Source: Pseudomonas lopnurensis | Lineage (GTDB): Bacteria > Pseudomonadota > Gammaproteobacteria > Pseudomonadales > Pseudomonadaceae | Reading direction: 5' to 3' | Length of the DNA stretch: 49,721 nt | Assembly (NCBI RefSeq): GCF_015070855.1 | Contig: NZ_JADDIX010000045.1 | Coordinates: 1 to 49,721, forward strand | In this document: positions 39,401 through 48,655 of the stretch, one piece after another | Position numbering within the stretch: the first letter of the stretch is position 1 | Layout of the letters: the number at the start of each line of letters is the position of its first letter | Made by a program: the position numbers and the translations under genes | Notes under the pieces: model-generated | Databases searched by the model: none | Seen by the model: only the letters and a program-made list of their open reading frames with translations | What the model was told of the DNA's origin: nothing

Positions 39401-39542
39401 TTTCGATGGCGCGGTTGTTGTCGCGCTTGCTCCAGTTGCCCAGGTGTTCGTAGCCCAGGCCGCCAGCGTTCTCCGAGCTGGTGAACAGGCTCGCCACGCG
39501 GTTCTGCGAGTTGCGCTCGGAGCGCGGCAGGGATTGGCTCAT
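36420..39542 (-). CDS. hsdR: Type I restriction enzyme, R subunit
   Basis: A 1040-residue restriction/translocation subunit. The nuclease motif lies near the N-terminus ([21 protein letters not shown]141, E155, K157), then helicase motif I HTQGSGKS (about 284-291), DECH at 388-391 and further SF2 motifs such as FTGTPLL. It translocates DNA in complex with HsdM and HsdS and cuts unmodified DNA. ATG 39542 ([10 protein letters not shown], with AAGGA upstream) is chosen; an ATG 24 nt upstream would overlap the previous gene. It is separated from hsdM and hsdS by two accessory genes. All key motifs look intact. Confidence 0.95.
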   Translation of the reverse strand: MSQSLPRSERNSQNRVASLFTSSENAGGLGYEHLGNWSKRDNNRAIESDLLRANLSARGYSPAHINAALQKLEVAVDVTGITPYQANLRTYQLLRYGVPVQIAAGQSHDTVQLIDWMQPERNHFALAEEVTLKGVNTRRPDIVLYINGLAVAVLELKRSSVDVGDGIRQLLSNQEEVFNQGFFSTVQLLLAGSDAQGLRYGTTGTPEHFFVQWKDEQPQAAVIAGALLDRPLAQMCSKERLLDLLRHFVIFDAGFKKVPRQHQYQGIKAAQERLAKREGGVIWHTQGSGKSILMVLLAKWLLEHDPQARVLVVTDRDELDKQIEGVMRNAGVIGAESASPRITSRADFVQKLGATTPRLLCALIHKFDAADLKGEPPSIHGRFYVFVDECHRTQGGNMNKQMKRWLADALFLGFTGTPLLRKDRQTTRDVFGTYIHTYKFHEAVADKVVLDLKYEARDVPQRLTSREAIDAWFEKKTRGLNNFQKSILRKRWATMEELMSAKERKERIVANIIEDFSLKPRLDNDRGTAILVAASIYDACHYFRLFQNTHFGAHVGIITSFEPNPAAISKASSGSDERYKYDTYKKHVLREGQSTKQYEDETKRRFIEEPASMKLLIVVSKLLTGFDAPSCTYIYLDNELHDHNLFQAICRTNRLDGDDKDYGHIVDYKELFGDVQQAIAVYSSDELDIDAGNGGDNNIHLKNWLDEGRKQLDDAREALHYLCEPVEQPREQEQFIHYFCGHAGNPEALLESEALRIAFYKAVSTYLRAFAAIAQNLEEAGYSGNEIDTLQRETGFYAEVRSAIKHYSGEELDIKPYEADMRHLINTYIQAEPAKALGELAELSLTELIIETGIHDAIAKKLNEKGKLSKNAIAETIINNVRKTIIRDRLTDPRFYEQMSKLLDDLIQQSRESTEAYEAFLRNAEALVKKVHQKQHDSDEPTILRGNTSALVIYRNLPDIISADALPEDGAVQELEAHYGDPLAFLALKIDRLMLEEAPAGWRGDEAKERIVQNVLYPLTGRNRESTLKLFDLLKNQPGY

Positions 39543-39546
39543 TGCA

Positions 39547-40602
39547 TCATTCCTTGGTGCTTTCATTCGGGGTATTGGTCAGTTCCCGCTCGATCTGCTC
39601 GATGCTCGGCAGGCTGGTTTGCAGCTCTTGCGGTAGGGATTCCACCAGCTTGTATTCGGCAATGCCCATCGGCTGCGACTTGTCGCCCAGGGCGTACTCG
39701 GCAACCACCTTGTTCTTGCTCTTGCACAGCAGCAGGCCGATGCTCGGGTTGTCCTGCGCGTGTTTGACCTGCCGATCCACCGCCGTCAGGTAGAAGCCCA
39801 GTTGCCCCAGATGCTCGGGCTTGAACTTGCCGGCCTTCAGTTCGATCACCACATAACACCGCAGCTTGAGGTGATAGAACAGCAGGTCGATGAAAAACTC
39901 CTCGCCGCCCACGTCCAGCAGCACCTGCCGCCCGACGAAGGCGAAGCCCGCGCCCAGCTCCAGCAGAAAATCGGTGACGTGCTGCACCAGGGCGTTCTCG
40001 ATTTCGCGTTCCTGTGCCTGCTCGCCGAGGCCGAGAAAATCGAAACGGTAGGGATCTTTCAGCGACTCGATGGCCAGATCGGACTGTGGTGCGGGCAAAC
40101 GCTGGCCGAAGTTGGTAACGGCCTTGCCCGTGCGTTCCAGCAGTCGGGTTTCGATATGGATGTTCAGCACGTTGCGTGACCAGCCATGTTCGACGGCGGC
40201 CTGTGCATAAGCGAGGCGCTCCGCGGGCTCCTTCAGGCGTTCCAGCAACACCAAGTTATGACCCCAGGGCAATTGTGCAGCAGCCTGTTGCACAATTTCG
40301 GCGTCCGGCCAGGCCTCGGCAAACGCCCGCATATACTTGAGGTTGCGTGGCGAAAAGCCCTTCATCTCCGGAAAGGCCGTGCGCAGGTCATGCGCCAGCC
40401 GCTCGATCACCTTGGCGCCCCAACCCTGCTCGGCCTGCCGCGCCAGGATGTCGCGACCGATCTGCCAGTACAGCCCCACCAGCTCCCGATTGACCGCCAG
40501 TGCGGCCCGCTGCTGCGCCGTATGAATGCGGCCTTTCAGTTCGGCCAGCCAATCAGAATAGCCTTGTGGGACGGAGGTAAGAGAGATCGATTTGTCGGTC
40601 AT
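39547..40602 (-). CDS. YhcG-type PDDEXK nuclease domain protein (DUF1016 family)
   Basis: A 351-residue protein. The N-terminal part (about residues 15-180) has the DUF1016 N-terminal pattern ([48 protein letters not shown]). The C-terminal PD-(D/E)XK nuclease part reads [21 protein letters not shown] (D239, E254, K256). ATG 40602 is used; codons upstream belong to the end of the previous gene. It lies 4 nt before hsdR and 35 nt after the HEPN-like gene. YhcG-like genes are frequent in defence islands, including inside type I loci, but their role is not settled. Confidence 0.92.
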   Translation of the reverse strand: MTDKSISLTSVPQGYSDWLAELKGRIHTAQQRAALAVNRELVGLYWQIGRDILARQAEQGWGAKVIERLAHDLRTAFPEMKGFSPRNLKYMRAFAEAWPDAEIVQQAAAQLPWGHNLVLLERLKEPAERLAYAQAAVEHGWSRNVLNIHIETRLLERTGKAVTNFGQRLPAPQSDLAIESLKDPYRFDFLGLGEQAQEREIENALVQHVTDFLLELGAGFAFVGRQVLLDVGGEEFFIDLLFYHLKLRCYVVIELKAGKFKPEHLGQLGFYLTAVDRQVKHAQDNPSIGLLLCKSKNKVVAEYALGDKSQPMGIAEYKLVESLPQELQTSLPSIEQIERELTNTPNESTKE

Positions 40603-40637
40603 CGGCTTTCCATCTTCTGCGTTATTAGTTGTTTTCC

Positions 40638-41927
40638 TTACTGGGTATTTCTGTAGATCACACTTCGAAATGAGTTCTGAACCAGTGTCCATTTCCCGCC
40701 GGACTCCAGTCGGCACATGGGCAATCCTTTTTCGTCCTGATAGCCCGCCGACACTTTCAGTTCCTCTTCGAAAACGTCATCTTTGGCGCTGAATGTTGCC
40801 CTGATGGCAACGGTGGAGTAGGCAGGCGTGCGGTCTTCCACGCTCACGATCTGAAACGAAACGACTTTGTGGTTCCCGAAGTCCTGCTTTGCTTCTCCGG
40901 CTTTCTTTCCCATCGCCATGTCGTATGTGTGGGAAAGCGCATCGGCAAGTGGGGCAAACCTTCCTAGCCTCCAGTTTTCCATGAACCCAGCTACCATGCG
41001 TTCTGGCGAGTTCTCAGGCAACGAGGGTGATAATCCATCGCAGGGAAGGTGCACAAAATCTTCTTGCGCTCTCGGCTTCCACTCATCAAGAAGCCGCTTG
41101 GTTTTTTGTGTTTTCTGGAGCGACTGGAACAGTTCGCTCCAGCTTGGTTCTTGTTTTGGTGTCGGCGTCTTCTTGCCTTCGGCAAGCGCCCCAGCCCAAT
41201 CCCGTATTGCGAAGAGTGCCGCCCACGTCTTCGCAGCCACGATACGGTTGTCGAATGCCAGTTCCCGCCCGTGAAGAATTCCGTGGCGGAATGGAACGGA
41301 AATGGCTTCTTCGTTTGTCTTACCTCTGCCTTTGGTCATCAGCGCCACCAAAGTTTGAAGCCCTGATTCGTGCGCCGCAATGCAATCCCATGCAGTCAGG
41401 TCTACGTTGTCAGCAAAGAGCCCCACATGCCGGGAAACATCGTTGGCCAAGCCATCCATCAAACTCAGCAACAACGGTGTGCAGGCGTGGTAACGCTCCG
41501 CCAGATAGTCCTCTTTTGCGAGCTCGACCAGGCGCACCCTTTTCCTGAACTCCGGATGCCCACTGAATCTTAAAATTCCCAACTTCAAGGTGTCGGCATC
41601 GTAGGTGCTGACAAGATAATCTTCCGCTGCTTCCAAGCCATGCGCCTCAAACGTTTCTATGGACTTCTTCATCACATCCATGTTCATGGACTCATAAGCA
41701 ATCCAACCTGACGAGGCAAAGATTTCGTTGAAACGATCCGGTAGCAGAAGAATCTTGGATTGCTCTTTCAGCTCCACGAGCTTTTCTGAAAAATCGGAGA
41801 GGCGAGGAAACATCTTCTGAAACAATGGGACAGCCTGCCATAGTCTTTCAATGGCGCTGGCGCCTTGAATGAGCTCAAGCATCTCTGCTACCGACTCGTT
41901 ATCAGCAATGCGTTTCTTATCCGTCAC
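40638..41927 (-). CDS. Unknown protein with HEPN-like RHGILHG motif, in the type I locus
   Basis: A 429-residue protein I cannot assign to a named family. Residues about 130-250 are helical, with YLAERYHACTPLLLSLMDGLAND and then VPFRHGILHGRE (R214-x4-H219), a spacing like the R-x4-6-H active site of HEPN RNases. The last 130 residues look like a separate alpha/beta domain, possibly NTF2-like (MVAGFMENWRLGRFAPLADAL..., ending GGKWTLVQNSFRSVIY). Codon use and base composition appear less GC-rich than the surrounding core genes. It sits between hsdS (37 nt) and the YhcG-type nuclease gene (35 nt), all on one strand. A defence RNase role is inference. Confidence 0.82.
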   Translation of the reverse strand: MTDKKRIADNESVAEMLELIQGASAIERLWQAVPLFQKMFPRLSDFSEKLVELKEQSKILLLPDRFNEIFASSGWIAYESMNMDVMKKSIETFEAHGLEAAEDYLVSTYDADTLKLGILRFSGHPEFRKRVRLVELAKEDYLAERYHACTPLLLSLMDGLANDVSRHVGLFADNVDLTAWDCIAAHESGLQTLVALMTKGRGKTNEEAISVPFRHGILHGRELAFDNRIVAAKTWAALFAIRDWAGALAEGKKTPTPKQEPSWSELFQSLQKTQKTKRLLDEWKPRAQEDFVHLPCDGLSPSLPENSPERMVAGFMENWRLGRFAPLADALSHTYDMAMGKKAGEAKQDFGNHKVVSFQIVSVEDRTPAYSTVAIRATFSAKDDVFEEELKVSAGYQDEKGLPMCRLESGGKWTLVQNSFRSVIYRNTQ

Positions 41928-41964
41928 GAGACTCCCCCGTCAGCATAGACATCGTTCAACATAC

Positions 41965-43128
41965 TCATACCAGCCGCGTCCTGCCAGTCAGCAGTTCCTG
42001 CATCATGGCCTGCTTGAGGGCGCGGGTTTTGGTGCGGCGGGTTTCGAGGGCGGCGATTTCGGCGTCCATGTCGGTGAGGACGGTGGCGATGGCGATTTGT
42101 TCGTCTATTGTGGGTGGTGTCAATACCTCAAAGTTATGCACGTCATTACGGTTCAGTGTTGGGACACCAGAACCTGTGGCGAATTTCTCGAAACCGATTT
42201 GTGTATAGAGATAGAAGACGAAACGTGGGTCGTTTTCCTTGAAGTTTGTAACCCATAGCGCAGTATTGTGGGGCCAATACGGACCCTCAACATAGGTGAC
42301 TTTTCCAATTGTCCCTGAGCGCCCAGTGACCACGCCCGGCCCATGTACCTGAAATTTTGCGTGACAGTTAAGCACTCCATTCGAGTAAACCACTGGATAT
42401 GGGCCAGATCGAAGATCAGGATTCGGAAGATCAAAGCCCCGTTGAAGCGGTGCTACTTCTGCTAACCGCTTCACTTCCCACTTCCCGCTATACCCCGGCA
42501 GGCGGGTTTGGCCGGTGAGGAGTTGCTGCATGGTTGCCTGTTTGATGGCGTGCTTTTTTGTGATCAGGCGATCCAGTCCGTCCAGCAGCGCATCCATATC
42601 ACTGAGGGCGGTAGCGATGGCGCATTGTTCCTCAATCGAAGGAAGAGGAATTTTCAACTTCTTGAATACAGGCATATAGATGGTGTTGTGAATGCTGCCT
42701 GCCATCAGGTTACGCCACACACGATCCATTCCTCGGAAAAGGTACACCAAGAAATAGTTGTTTAATGAAGTCCCGCAAACATAGCAAGCAAAGTCCTGGC
42801 TAGTTGCCATGGCTCTAGCTATTAAACAGCACTTTCCTACCGTCGCTGTTCTAGAGAAAACAACTGTCCCAGCAGGCAGAAGGCGAGCAGATGAGTTATT
42901 CAACCCATCTTCAGTAATGGTATGCGAAGTGGAGTGAATTTCTAAAGCATCTAACTTGCTTGTATCGTGCAGGGAGACCCATGGTACAGAGCCGTTCCAA
43001 TAGCTTGGCTTTTTCTTGCTTGGTGTGTGTCCGCTCTCAAGTCTCGCTACAGATGCGATGCTGACAACCGACCAATCCTCCGGAATCACCCCTACTTCCG
43101 TCTGCTTATACCCCGGCCTTACTTCCAT
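41965..43128 (-). CDS. hsdS: Type I restriction enzyme, S (specificity) subunit
   Basis: A 387-residue specificity subunit with two target-recognition domains (about residues 10-160 and 215-335). Each is followed by a conserved helical region: SIEEQCAIATALSDMDALLD...MQQLLTGQTRLPGY and TIDEQIAIATVLTDMDAEIA...MQELLTGRTRLV. The two conserved regions are clearly repeats of each other. It overlaps hsdM by 10 nt. Each domain binds half of a bipartite DNA site, which cannot be predicted here. The recognition-domain DNA looks AT-richer than the conserved parts. Confidence 0.95.
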   Translation of the reverse strand: MEVRPGYKQTEVGVIPEDWSVVSIASVARLESGHTPSKKKPSYWNGSVPWVSLHDTSKLDALEIHSTSHTITEDGLNNSSARLLPAGTVVFSRTATVGKCCLIARAMATSQDFACYVCGTSLNNYFLVYLFRGMDRVWRNLMAGSIHNTIYMPVFKKLKIPLPSIEEQCAIATALSDMDALLDGLDRLITKKHAIKQATMQQLLTGQTRLPGYSGKWEVKRLAEVAPLQRGFDLPNPDLRSGPYPVVYSNGVLNCHAKFQVHGPGVVTGRSGTIGKVTYVEGPYWPHNTALWVTNFKENDPRFVFYLYTQIGFEKFATGSGVPTLNRNDVHNFEVLTPPTIDEQIAIATVLTDMDAEIAALETRRTKTRALKQAMMQELLTGRTRLV

Positions 43129-45890
43129 ACCGCCCCCATTTTTTTCAGATGTGCTTCCACCTTGGCGCTAAGGGCGGCTACTTCATCTTCCAGCTTGGGC
43201 AGCGGGGTGTCGTAGCGTTCGGCCAGTTCGCGGATACGCTGGGCCAGGGTTTGCGAGATGCGCTGCAGCTCCTGCTGCACCTCGGCTTGCAGATGGGCCA
43301 GCCATTTGTCTTCGACCACCAGGGTTTTGACTTCGGCTTCGCTCAGTTGGGCGTAGTGGTCGTAGGCTTGCTGGTCGAGTTTGGCGTCCAGCGCCTTGAG
43401 CGCTCTTTTCAGTGCGGCTTCGCTGTCCTTTAGCTCCAGCCATCTGCGCAGCAGCGGAGTTTCACCGGGCTCGGCAACGTCGATGCCGCCTTCCTCGGCG
43501 GCATTCAGGCGTTGGCTGACGCTCGCCTTGGTCAAGGCGCCCTTTTCATCCTGGGCTTCGAGGAACAGCCCGTCCTCGCCGCCGTGCTCTTCCTCCAGCT
43601 CCGCGAGTTGGCTGACGAGGCTTTCCAGCTCGGCCTGTGTCGCCTCCAGCACGGCCTGTTCGGCGGCGAAGTAGCGGGCGACGATCAAGGGCTTGGGCAG
43701 CAGGTCGCAGACCCAGCCCTTGTCCTTGGTTTTGCCCTTCTTGTCGGTTTCGACGATGCGCCGGGGCCGGGCCTGCCAGCCATCGGCGGTGATCAGGTAG
43801 GCGTCGTCCTGCATGGTCTCGGCCCAGTAGTCCATCAGGTGCTGGTAGACGTCGTAGGGATCGAGCAGCGGCGCGGCATGGAAGGTGGCGAGCAGGGTTT
43901 CGGACACCTGGACGATCAATGCCTTGGGCTTATCGCCAGGCTGGATACCGCTGAGCAGCGGCATGACGGCCTGCTGCCATTTGCCGAACAGGGTTGCGAC
44001 TTTGCTTTGAAAATGCAGGAACTGCGGGTGGGCCAGGATGATCGCGCGTACCTCGCTCAGCGGCTGGCGCAGCCGTGCATAACCGGGGCGCAGCGGCTCG
44101 AACAGGGCCTGGCGCAGGGCGGGCATTTCCTGCCAATCGGCGGCGAAGGCGTCGAGATCGCGCTCGGGGATGCCGCCGTTGAGATGGGCGTCGATGTCGT
44201 GCAGGTCTTCCGGCTCACTGCTGTCGATGTAGCGCGGCAGGTTGAGGTTGTAGTCATTCCTCTCGCTGGCGATTTCATCCAGCGGCACCATGCGCGCATA
44301 GCGCGGCACATCCACACCCCGACGGAAGGTGTCGACGATGCGGTGGATATCCTGTTCGCGCAGGCGATTCTTGGGGCCGTCCTTGATGAAGCCCTTGCTG
44401 GCGTCGAGCATGAAGATGCCCTTGCGAGCGCTGGCGTTTTCCTTGTCCAGCACCAGGATGCAGGCGGGGATACCGGTGCCGTAGAACAGGTTGGCCGGCA
44501 GGCCGATGATGCCCTTGAGCATGCCGGAACGTACCAGTTGCCTGCGGATATGGGATTCGGCGTTGCCACGAAACAGCACGCCGTGCGGCAGGATGACCGC
44601 GCCCTTGCCGGTGGTGGCCTTCATGCTGCGGATCACGTGTAGCAGATAGGCGTAGTCGCCCTGCTTGGCAGGCGGCTCGCCCCAGGCGAAGCGTTGGTAA
44701 GGGTCGTTGGCCGGGTTGAGGCCGGTGGCCCATCGCTTGTCGGAAAACGGCGGGTTGGCGACCACGTAATCGTAGGCGCGCAGTTGTTCGCCATCCTTGA
44801 ATTTGGGATTCACCAGGGTGTCGCCGCTAAGGATGGTTGCGTCGGGAAAGCCGTGCAGGATCATGTTCATCCGCGCCAGGCCGGCGGTGGTCACGTCCTT
44901 TTCCTGCCCCTCCAGGGTGATATGCCGCCCAGCTTCGGCGGCGACCTTCAGCAGCAGCGAGCCCGAGCCGCACGTAGGGTCGTAGGCGGTGGTAGAGCCG
45001 CGAGTATTGGCCTGGGAAATGCCAATCACCTGAGCGAGGATGCTGCTGACCTCGGAAGGCGTATAGAACTGGCCCTTGCTCTTGCCGGAATCCTGGGCGA
45101 AGTGACGCATCAGGTATTCGTAGGCATCGCCGAGCAGATCGTCGTTGTCGGCGCGGTTGTTGGCGAAGTTCAGTTCGGGCTTTTCGAAGATGGCGATGAG
45201 ATTGCCCAGGCGCTCGACCATCGCCGGGCCTTCGCCGAGCTTGTTGGGGTTGTTGAAGTCGGGAAAGTCGCTGCGGGCCAGTTTGGTGTTGGCCTCGATC
45301 AGCTTCTGGATGACCTGGGTGTTGATCAGATTGCCGATATCCGGGTTGCCCTTGAGCGCCACCATGTCCTGGAACGACGCGCCGGGAGGAATGACCACGG
45401 GCGGGGCGAAGTCGTCACTGTTGCCGTACTTGTCGCTGATGTACTTGATGAACAGCATGAACAGTACGTAGTCCTTGTACTGACTGGCGTCCATGCCGCC
45501 GCGCAGTTCGTCGCACGAGGCCCAGATGGAGCTGTAGAGGTCGGATTTCTTGACGACGCCGGTGCGTTGCCCGGGGGCTGCTTTTTTGGGTGAAGCTTCT
45601 TTCACTGCTTTTTTCTCATAGGGTGCGGATACTTCACGAACCGCTAAAGAGTGGATGATCCTTGTCTTCATTACCTCGATGGATTCGAGTATGGCGACAG
45701 AACCGCCGCGCCCACGGCCGGTGACAATGCGCTGTTCGGCGAGCAACTGCTGCTTGACGCTGTCATAAGTGGCTTCTGGCCATCCCAATGCCTCGCGCAG
45801 CCGCTGGTTCCCGGCGGAACCGCCCATGCCATCGAGCGTGCTGATAAAGCGCTCGATCTTCTGTTCGATACTTGTCACTTCAATATCCAT
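43119..45890 (-). CDS. hsdM: Type I restriction enzyme, M subunit, with extra N- and C-terminal regions
   Basis: A 923-residue N6-adenine methyltransferase. The core runs from about residue 110 to 560: GQFYTP (273-278), the SAM-binding motif DPTCGSGSLLL (304-314) and the catalytic NPPF (379-382). Typical HsdM proteins are about 500-550 residues. This one adds an N-terminal winged-helix-like region (about 1-75, RLREALGWPEATYDSVKQQL) and a C-terminal extension of more than 300 residues with coiled-coil character (AVLEATQAELESLVSQLAEL and later helices). It is the first gene of the six-gene hsd operon. Confidence 0.94.
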   Translation of the reverse strand: MDIEVTSIEQKIERFISTLDGMGGSAGNQRLREALGWPEATYDSVKQQLLAEQRIVTGRGRGGSVAILESIEVMKTRIIHSLAVREVSAPYEKKAVKEASPKKAAPGQRTGVVKKSDLYSSIWASCDELRGGMDASQYKDYVLFMLFIKYISDKYGNSDDFAPPVVIPPGASFQDMVALKGNPDIGNLINTQVIQKLIEANTKLARSDFPDFNNPNKLGEGPAMVERLGNLIAIFEKPELNFANNRADNDDLLGDAYEYLMRHFAQDSGKSKGQFYTPSEVSSILAQVIGISQANTRGSTTAYDPTCGSGSLLLKVAAEAGRHITLEGQEKDVTTAGLARMNMILHGFPDATILSGDTLVNPKFKDGEQLRAYDYVVANPPFSDKRWATGLNPANDPYQRFAWGEPPAKQGDYAYLLHVIRSMKATTGKGAVILPHGVLFRGNAESHIRRQLVRSGMLKGIIGLPANLFYGTGIPACILVLDKENASARKGIFMLDASKGFIKDGPKNRLREQDIHRIVDTFRRGVDVPRYARMVPLDEIASERNDYNLNLPRYIDSSEPEDLHDIDAHLNGGIPERDLDAFAADWQEMPALRQALFEPLRPGYARLRQPLSEVRAIILAHPQFLHFQSKVATLFGKWQQAVMPLLSGIQPGDKPKALIVQVSETLLATFHAAPLLDPYDVYQHLMDYWAETMQDDAYLITADGWQARPRRIVETDKKGKTKDKGWVCDLLPKPLIVARYFAAEQAVLEATQAELESLVSQLAELEEEHGGEDGLFLEAQDEKGALTKASVSQRLNAAEEGGIDVAEPGETPLLRRWLELKDSEAALKRALKALDAKLDQQAYDHYAQLSEAEVKTLVVEDKWLAHLQAEVQQELQRISQTLAQRIRELAERYDTPLPKLEDEVAALSAKVEAHLKKMGAVWK

Positions 45891-46143
45891 CGTTTTGATC
45901 GGCTTGACTGGATGCCGATTCTCTATTTTGCGGTGCCCAGCCTTGGGGTGGTACGGATATGTTTCGTCCCACGTTCCTTGTCGGTCGGATTCGGTCCTGC
46001 TCTGTTCCCTGCCGCGCCGCTTTGCAGAAAAGGGTATAGGTGACCTGAATTACCCCATTTGGGGGTTGGATTGCCCCCTTTCCGTTATGCCTTGGAGAGT
46101 ATCTTTCTGTGAACAGGATTCCCAAGGGGGCGTAGATAAACAA
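45891..46143. promoter_or_regulatory. Upstream region of the hsd operon
   Basis: About 250 bp between hsdM and the ychF terminator with no convincing gene. It holds two short G/C-run hairpins, CCCCA-TT-TGGGG (about 46053-46064) and GGGGG-TTGGATTG-CCCCC (about 46061-46078). A possible minus-strand promoter is TTCACA (46109-46104) about 18 bp before CATAAC. This is the likely transcription start region of hsdM, but the promoter call is weak. Confidence 0.35.
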
Positions 46144-46163
46144 AACCCCGCCGGGGCGGGGTT
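46144..46163 (-). terminator. Terminator after ychF
   Basis: AACCCCGCC and GGCGGGGTT form a 9-bp stem around a 2-nt centre, followed on the minus strand by TTGTTTATC. It lies about 10 nt after the ychF stop and ends the rplY-pth-ychF transcript before the hsd region. Confidence 0.9.
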
Positions 46164-46172
46164 CGTTCTGAC

Positions 46173-47273
46173 TCAGACGTTGAACCTGAAATGCATCACG
46201 TCCCCATCCTTGACGATGTAGTCCTTGCCTTCCAGGCGCCATTTGCCGGCTTCCTTGGCGCCGGCTTCGCCCTTGTACTGGATGAAGTCGTCATAGGCGA
46301 CGACTTCGGCGCGGATGAAGCCTTTCTCGAAGTCGGTGTGGATCACCGCGGCGGCCTGCGGCGCGGTGGCGCCGATCTTGACGGTCCAGGCGCGTACTTC
46401 CTTGACGCCGGCGGTGAAGTAGGTCTGCAGGCCCAGCAGGTCGTAGCCGGCGCGGATCACGCGGTTCAGGCCGGGTTCTTCGAGGCCGAGGGCTTCGAGG
46501 AACATGTCCTTCTCCTCGCCATCGTCCAGCTCGGCGATCTCTGCCTCGATCTTGTTGCACACCGGTACGACGATGGCGCCTTCTTCCTCGGCGATGGCTT
46601 TCACCACGTCCAGGTGCGGGTTGTTCTCGAAACCGTCTTCGGCGACGTTGGCGATGTACATCACCGGCTTGCTGGTCAGCAGGTGGAAGCTGCGCACCAG
46701 GCGCTTCTCCTCGTCGCCGAGGTTCCTCAGCAGCGAACGCGCCGGCTTGCCTTCGGTGAAGTGCGGGATGAGCTTTTCCAGCAGGGCCTTCTGCGCCAGG
46801 GCTTCCTTGTCACCGCCCTTGGCGTTGCGCGCGACCTTCTGCAATTGCTTCTCGCAGCTGTCGAGGTCGGCGAAGATCAGTTCGAGGTCGATGATTTCGA
46901 TGTCGCGCTTGGGGTCGACCGAGTTGGAGACGTGGATGACGTTCTCGTCCTCGAAGCAGCGCACCACGTGGGCGATGGCGTCGGTCTCGCGGATGTTGGC
47001 GAGGAACTTGTTGCCCAGGCCTTCACCCTTGGAGGCGCCGGCGACCAGCCCGGCGATGTCGACGAACTCCATGGTGGTCGGCAGCACGCGTTCGGGCTTG
47101 ACGATCTCGGCCAGCGCCGCCAGGCGGGCGTCGGGCATCGGCACGATGCCGCTGTTCGGCTCGATGGTGCAGAACGGGAAATTCTCCGCCGCGATGCCGG
47201 ATTGGGTCAGGGCGTTGAACAGGGTGGATTTGCCGACGTTGGGCAGACCGACGATGCCGCAGTTGAATCCCAT
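46173..47273 (-). CDS. ychF: Redox-regulated ATPase YchF
   Basis: A 366-residue OBG-family P-loop protein that prefers [18 protein letters not shown] is at residues 8-22, the switch region [20 protein letters not shown] follows, and a C-terminal TGS domain ends [11 protein letters not shown]. It acts in translation and the oxidative stress response. It lies 25 nt downstream of pth, the usual gene pair in gammaproteobacteria. Confidence 0.97.
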   Translation of the reverse strand: MGFNCGIVGLPNVGKSTLFNALTQSGIAAENFPFCTIEPNSGIVPMPDARLAALAEIVKPERVLPTTMEFVDIAGLVAGASKGEGLGNKFLANIRETDAIAHVVRCFEDENVIHVSNSVDPKRDIEIIDLELIFADLDSCEKQLQKVARNAKGGDKEALAQKALLEKLIPHFTEGKPARSLLRNLGDEEKRLVRSFHLLTSKPVMYIANVAEDGFENNPHLDVVKAIAEEEGAIVVPVCNKIEAEIAELDDGEEKDMFLEALGLEEPGLNRVIRAGYDLLGLQTYFTAGVKEVRAWTVKIGATAPQAAAVIHTDFEKGFIRAEVVAYDDFIQYKGEAGAKEAGKWRLEGKDYIVKDGDVMHFRFNV

Positions 47274-47298
47274 GGTGAGCTTGCCTCGGAGTTAGGTT

Positions 47299-47883
47299 TC
47301 AGGCCTTTTGGCTGTGCAGGCGCTGCATTGCCCGGGTCCAGTCGCCGGAGAGCATTTCCGGCAGAACCTCGAGGGCGAAATCGATGCTGGCTTCCAGCTT
47401 TTCCCGCTCCGCCTGCGGCGGCCGGCCGAGCACGTAGCCGGTCACCAGGCTGCTGTGGCCGGGATGGCCGATGCCCAGGCGCAGGCGATGGAAGCCGTTC
47501 TGATTGCCGAGCCGCGCGATGATGTCGCGCAACCCGTTGTGCCCGCCGTGGCCGCCGCCCTGCTTGAGCTTGGCGACGCCCGGCGGCATGTCGAGTTCAT
47601 CGTGGGCGACCAGGATGGCCTCGGGGGGAATCCGGAAAAATCCGGCCAGTGCCGCCACCGCCTGACCGCTGCGGTTCATGTAGGTGGTGGGGATCAGCAG
47701 GCGGACGTCTTCGCCCTGGTGGCTGAACTTGCCGACCAGACCGAAGTACTTGCGATCGTTGGCGAGCTGGACGCCCTCGCGGGCCGCCAGCCGCTCGACG
47801 AAAAAGGCCCCCGCGTTATGCCGGGTCTGGTCGTATTCCGGGCCCGGGTTTCCCAGGCCGACGATCAGTTTTACGGCAGTCAC
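47299..47883 (-). CDS. pth: Peptidyl-tRNA hydrolase
   Basis: A 194-residue esterase that recycles peptidyl-tRNA released from ribosomes. The family motifs [17 protein letters not shown], with the catalytic His, and HDELDMPPG with [11 protein letters not shown] are intact. It is encoded between rplY and ychF with gaps of about 25-35 nt, consistent with one operon. Confidence 0.97.
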   Translation of the reverse strand: MTAVKLIVGLGNPGPEYDQTRHNAGAFFVERLAAREGVQLANDRKYFGLVGKFSHQGEDVRLLIPTTYMNRSGQAVAALAGFFRIPPEAILVAHDELDMPPGVAKLKQGGGHGGHNGLRDIIARLGNQNGFHRLRLGIGHPGHSSLVTGYVLGRPPQAEREKLEASIDFALEVLPEMLSGDWTRAMQRLHSQKA

Positions 47884-47918
47884 GACGGAGGCCTCTTCTT
47901 CGGCTGTGCGCGAGTGGA

Positions 47919-48536
47919 TTACTCGGCAGCGCCTTCTTCTTTCGGAGCGTCTTCCTTGCTCACGCGCGGAGCATGGATGTTGGCGACCGGCAGGTCACTG
48001 CCGTGGGCCAGGGAGACCAGCTCGACACCTTTCGGCAGCTTGAGGTCGGTCATGTGCAGCACCTGGCCGACTTCGACCTTGGCCAGATCGACTTCGATGA
48101 ATTCCGGCAGGTCTTGCGGCAGGCAGGACACTTCGACTTCGTTGAGGTTGTGCAGGATCTCGCCACCTTGCTGCTTCACGCCCACGGAAGATTCCTGGTT
48201 GATGAAGTGCAGGGGAACGACAGCGGTCAGCTTGTGGCCGGCAACGACGCGAACGAAGTCGGCGTGCAGGACGAAGCTCTTGGCCGGGTGACGCTGCAGC
48301 GCCTTGATCAGAACGGATTCGTTCTGGCCATCGACGTTCAGGTTCAGCACGTGGCTGAAGGAGGCTTCGTTCTCCAGCAGCTTGGCGAGATCCTTGGCCA
48401 GGATGCTGATGGACTGCGGGGCCTTGTCGCCACCGTAGATGACGGCCGGAACCAGGGCGGCGTTACGACGCAGGCGGCGGCTCGCACCTTTCCCCAGGTC
48501 GGAACGCACTTGGGCATTCAGGGTGAAATCGTTCAT
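47919..48536 (-). CDS. rplY: 50S ribosomal protein bL25, CTC-type
   Basis: A 205-residue bL25/general stress protein Ctc that binds 5S rRNA. It has the N-terminal L25 domain ([31 protein letters not shown]) and the longer C-terminal CTC beta domain ([20 protein letters not shown]), with an acidic, Glu/Ala-rich end. First gene of the rplY-pth-ychF operon; a terminator separates it from prs. Confidence 0.96.
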   Translation of the reverse strand: MNDFTLNAQVRSDLGKGASRRLRRNAALVPAVIYGGDKAPQSISILAKDLAKLLENEASFSHVLNLNVDGQNESVLIKALQRHPAKSFVLHADFVRVVAGHKLTAVVPLHFINQESSVGVKQQGGEILHNLNEVEVSCLPQDLPEFIEVDLAKVEVGQVLHMTDLKLPKGVELVSLAHGSDLPVANIHAPRVSKEDAPKEEGAAE

Positions 48537-48595
48537 GGTGATTCTCCAGTAGCAACATTACCTGTCGCGCTTGCGACCAGCGCTCGGGCTGTTGG

Positions 48596-48621
48596 GCAAA
48601 AAGCCCCGCGCGAGGCGGGGC
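48596..48621 (-). terminator. Terminator after prs
   Basis: GCCCCGC and GCGGGGC form a 7-bp stem with a 5-nt loop; on the minus strand it is followed by TTTTTG. It lies about 35 nt after the prs stop and before rplY, a standard rho-independent terminator. Confidence 0.92.
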
Positions 48622-48655
48622 ACATTACGTTCAGTGCGGTTTGCGAAGCGTTCGC

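Noticed and set aside
18155-46143. Attachment-site duplication of the tRNA-Met 3' end
   Set aside because: I looked for a second copy of GTTCAAGTCCCGGTGTAGCC or its complement near the island ends and did not find one by eye.
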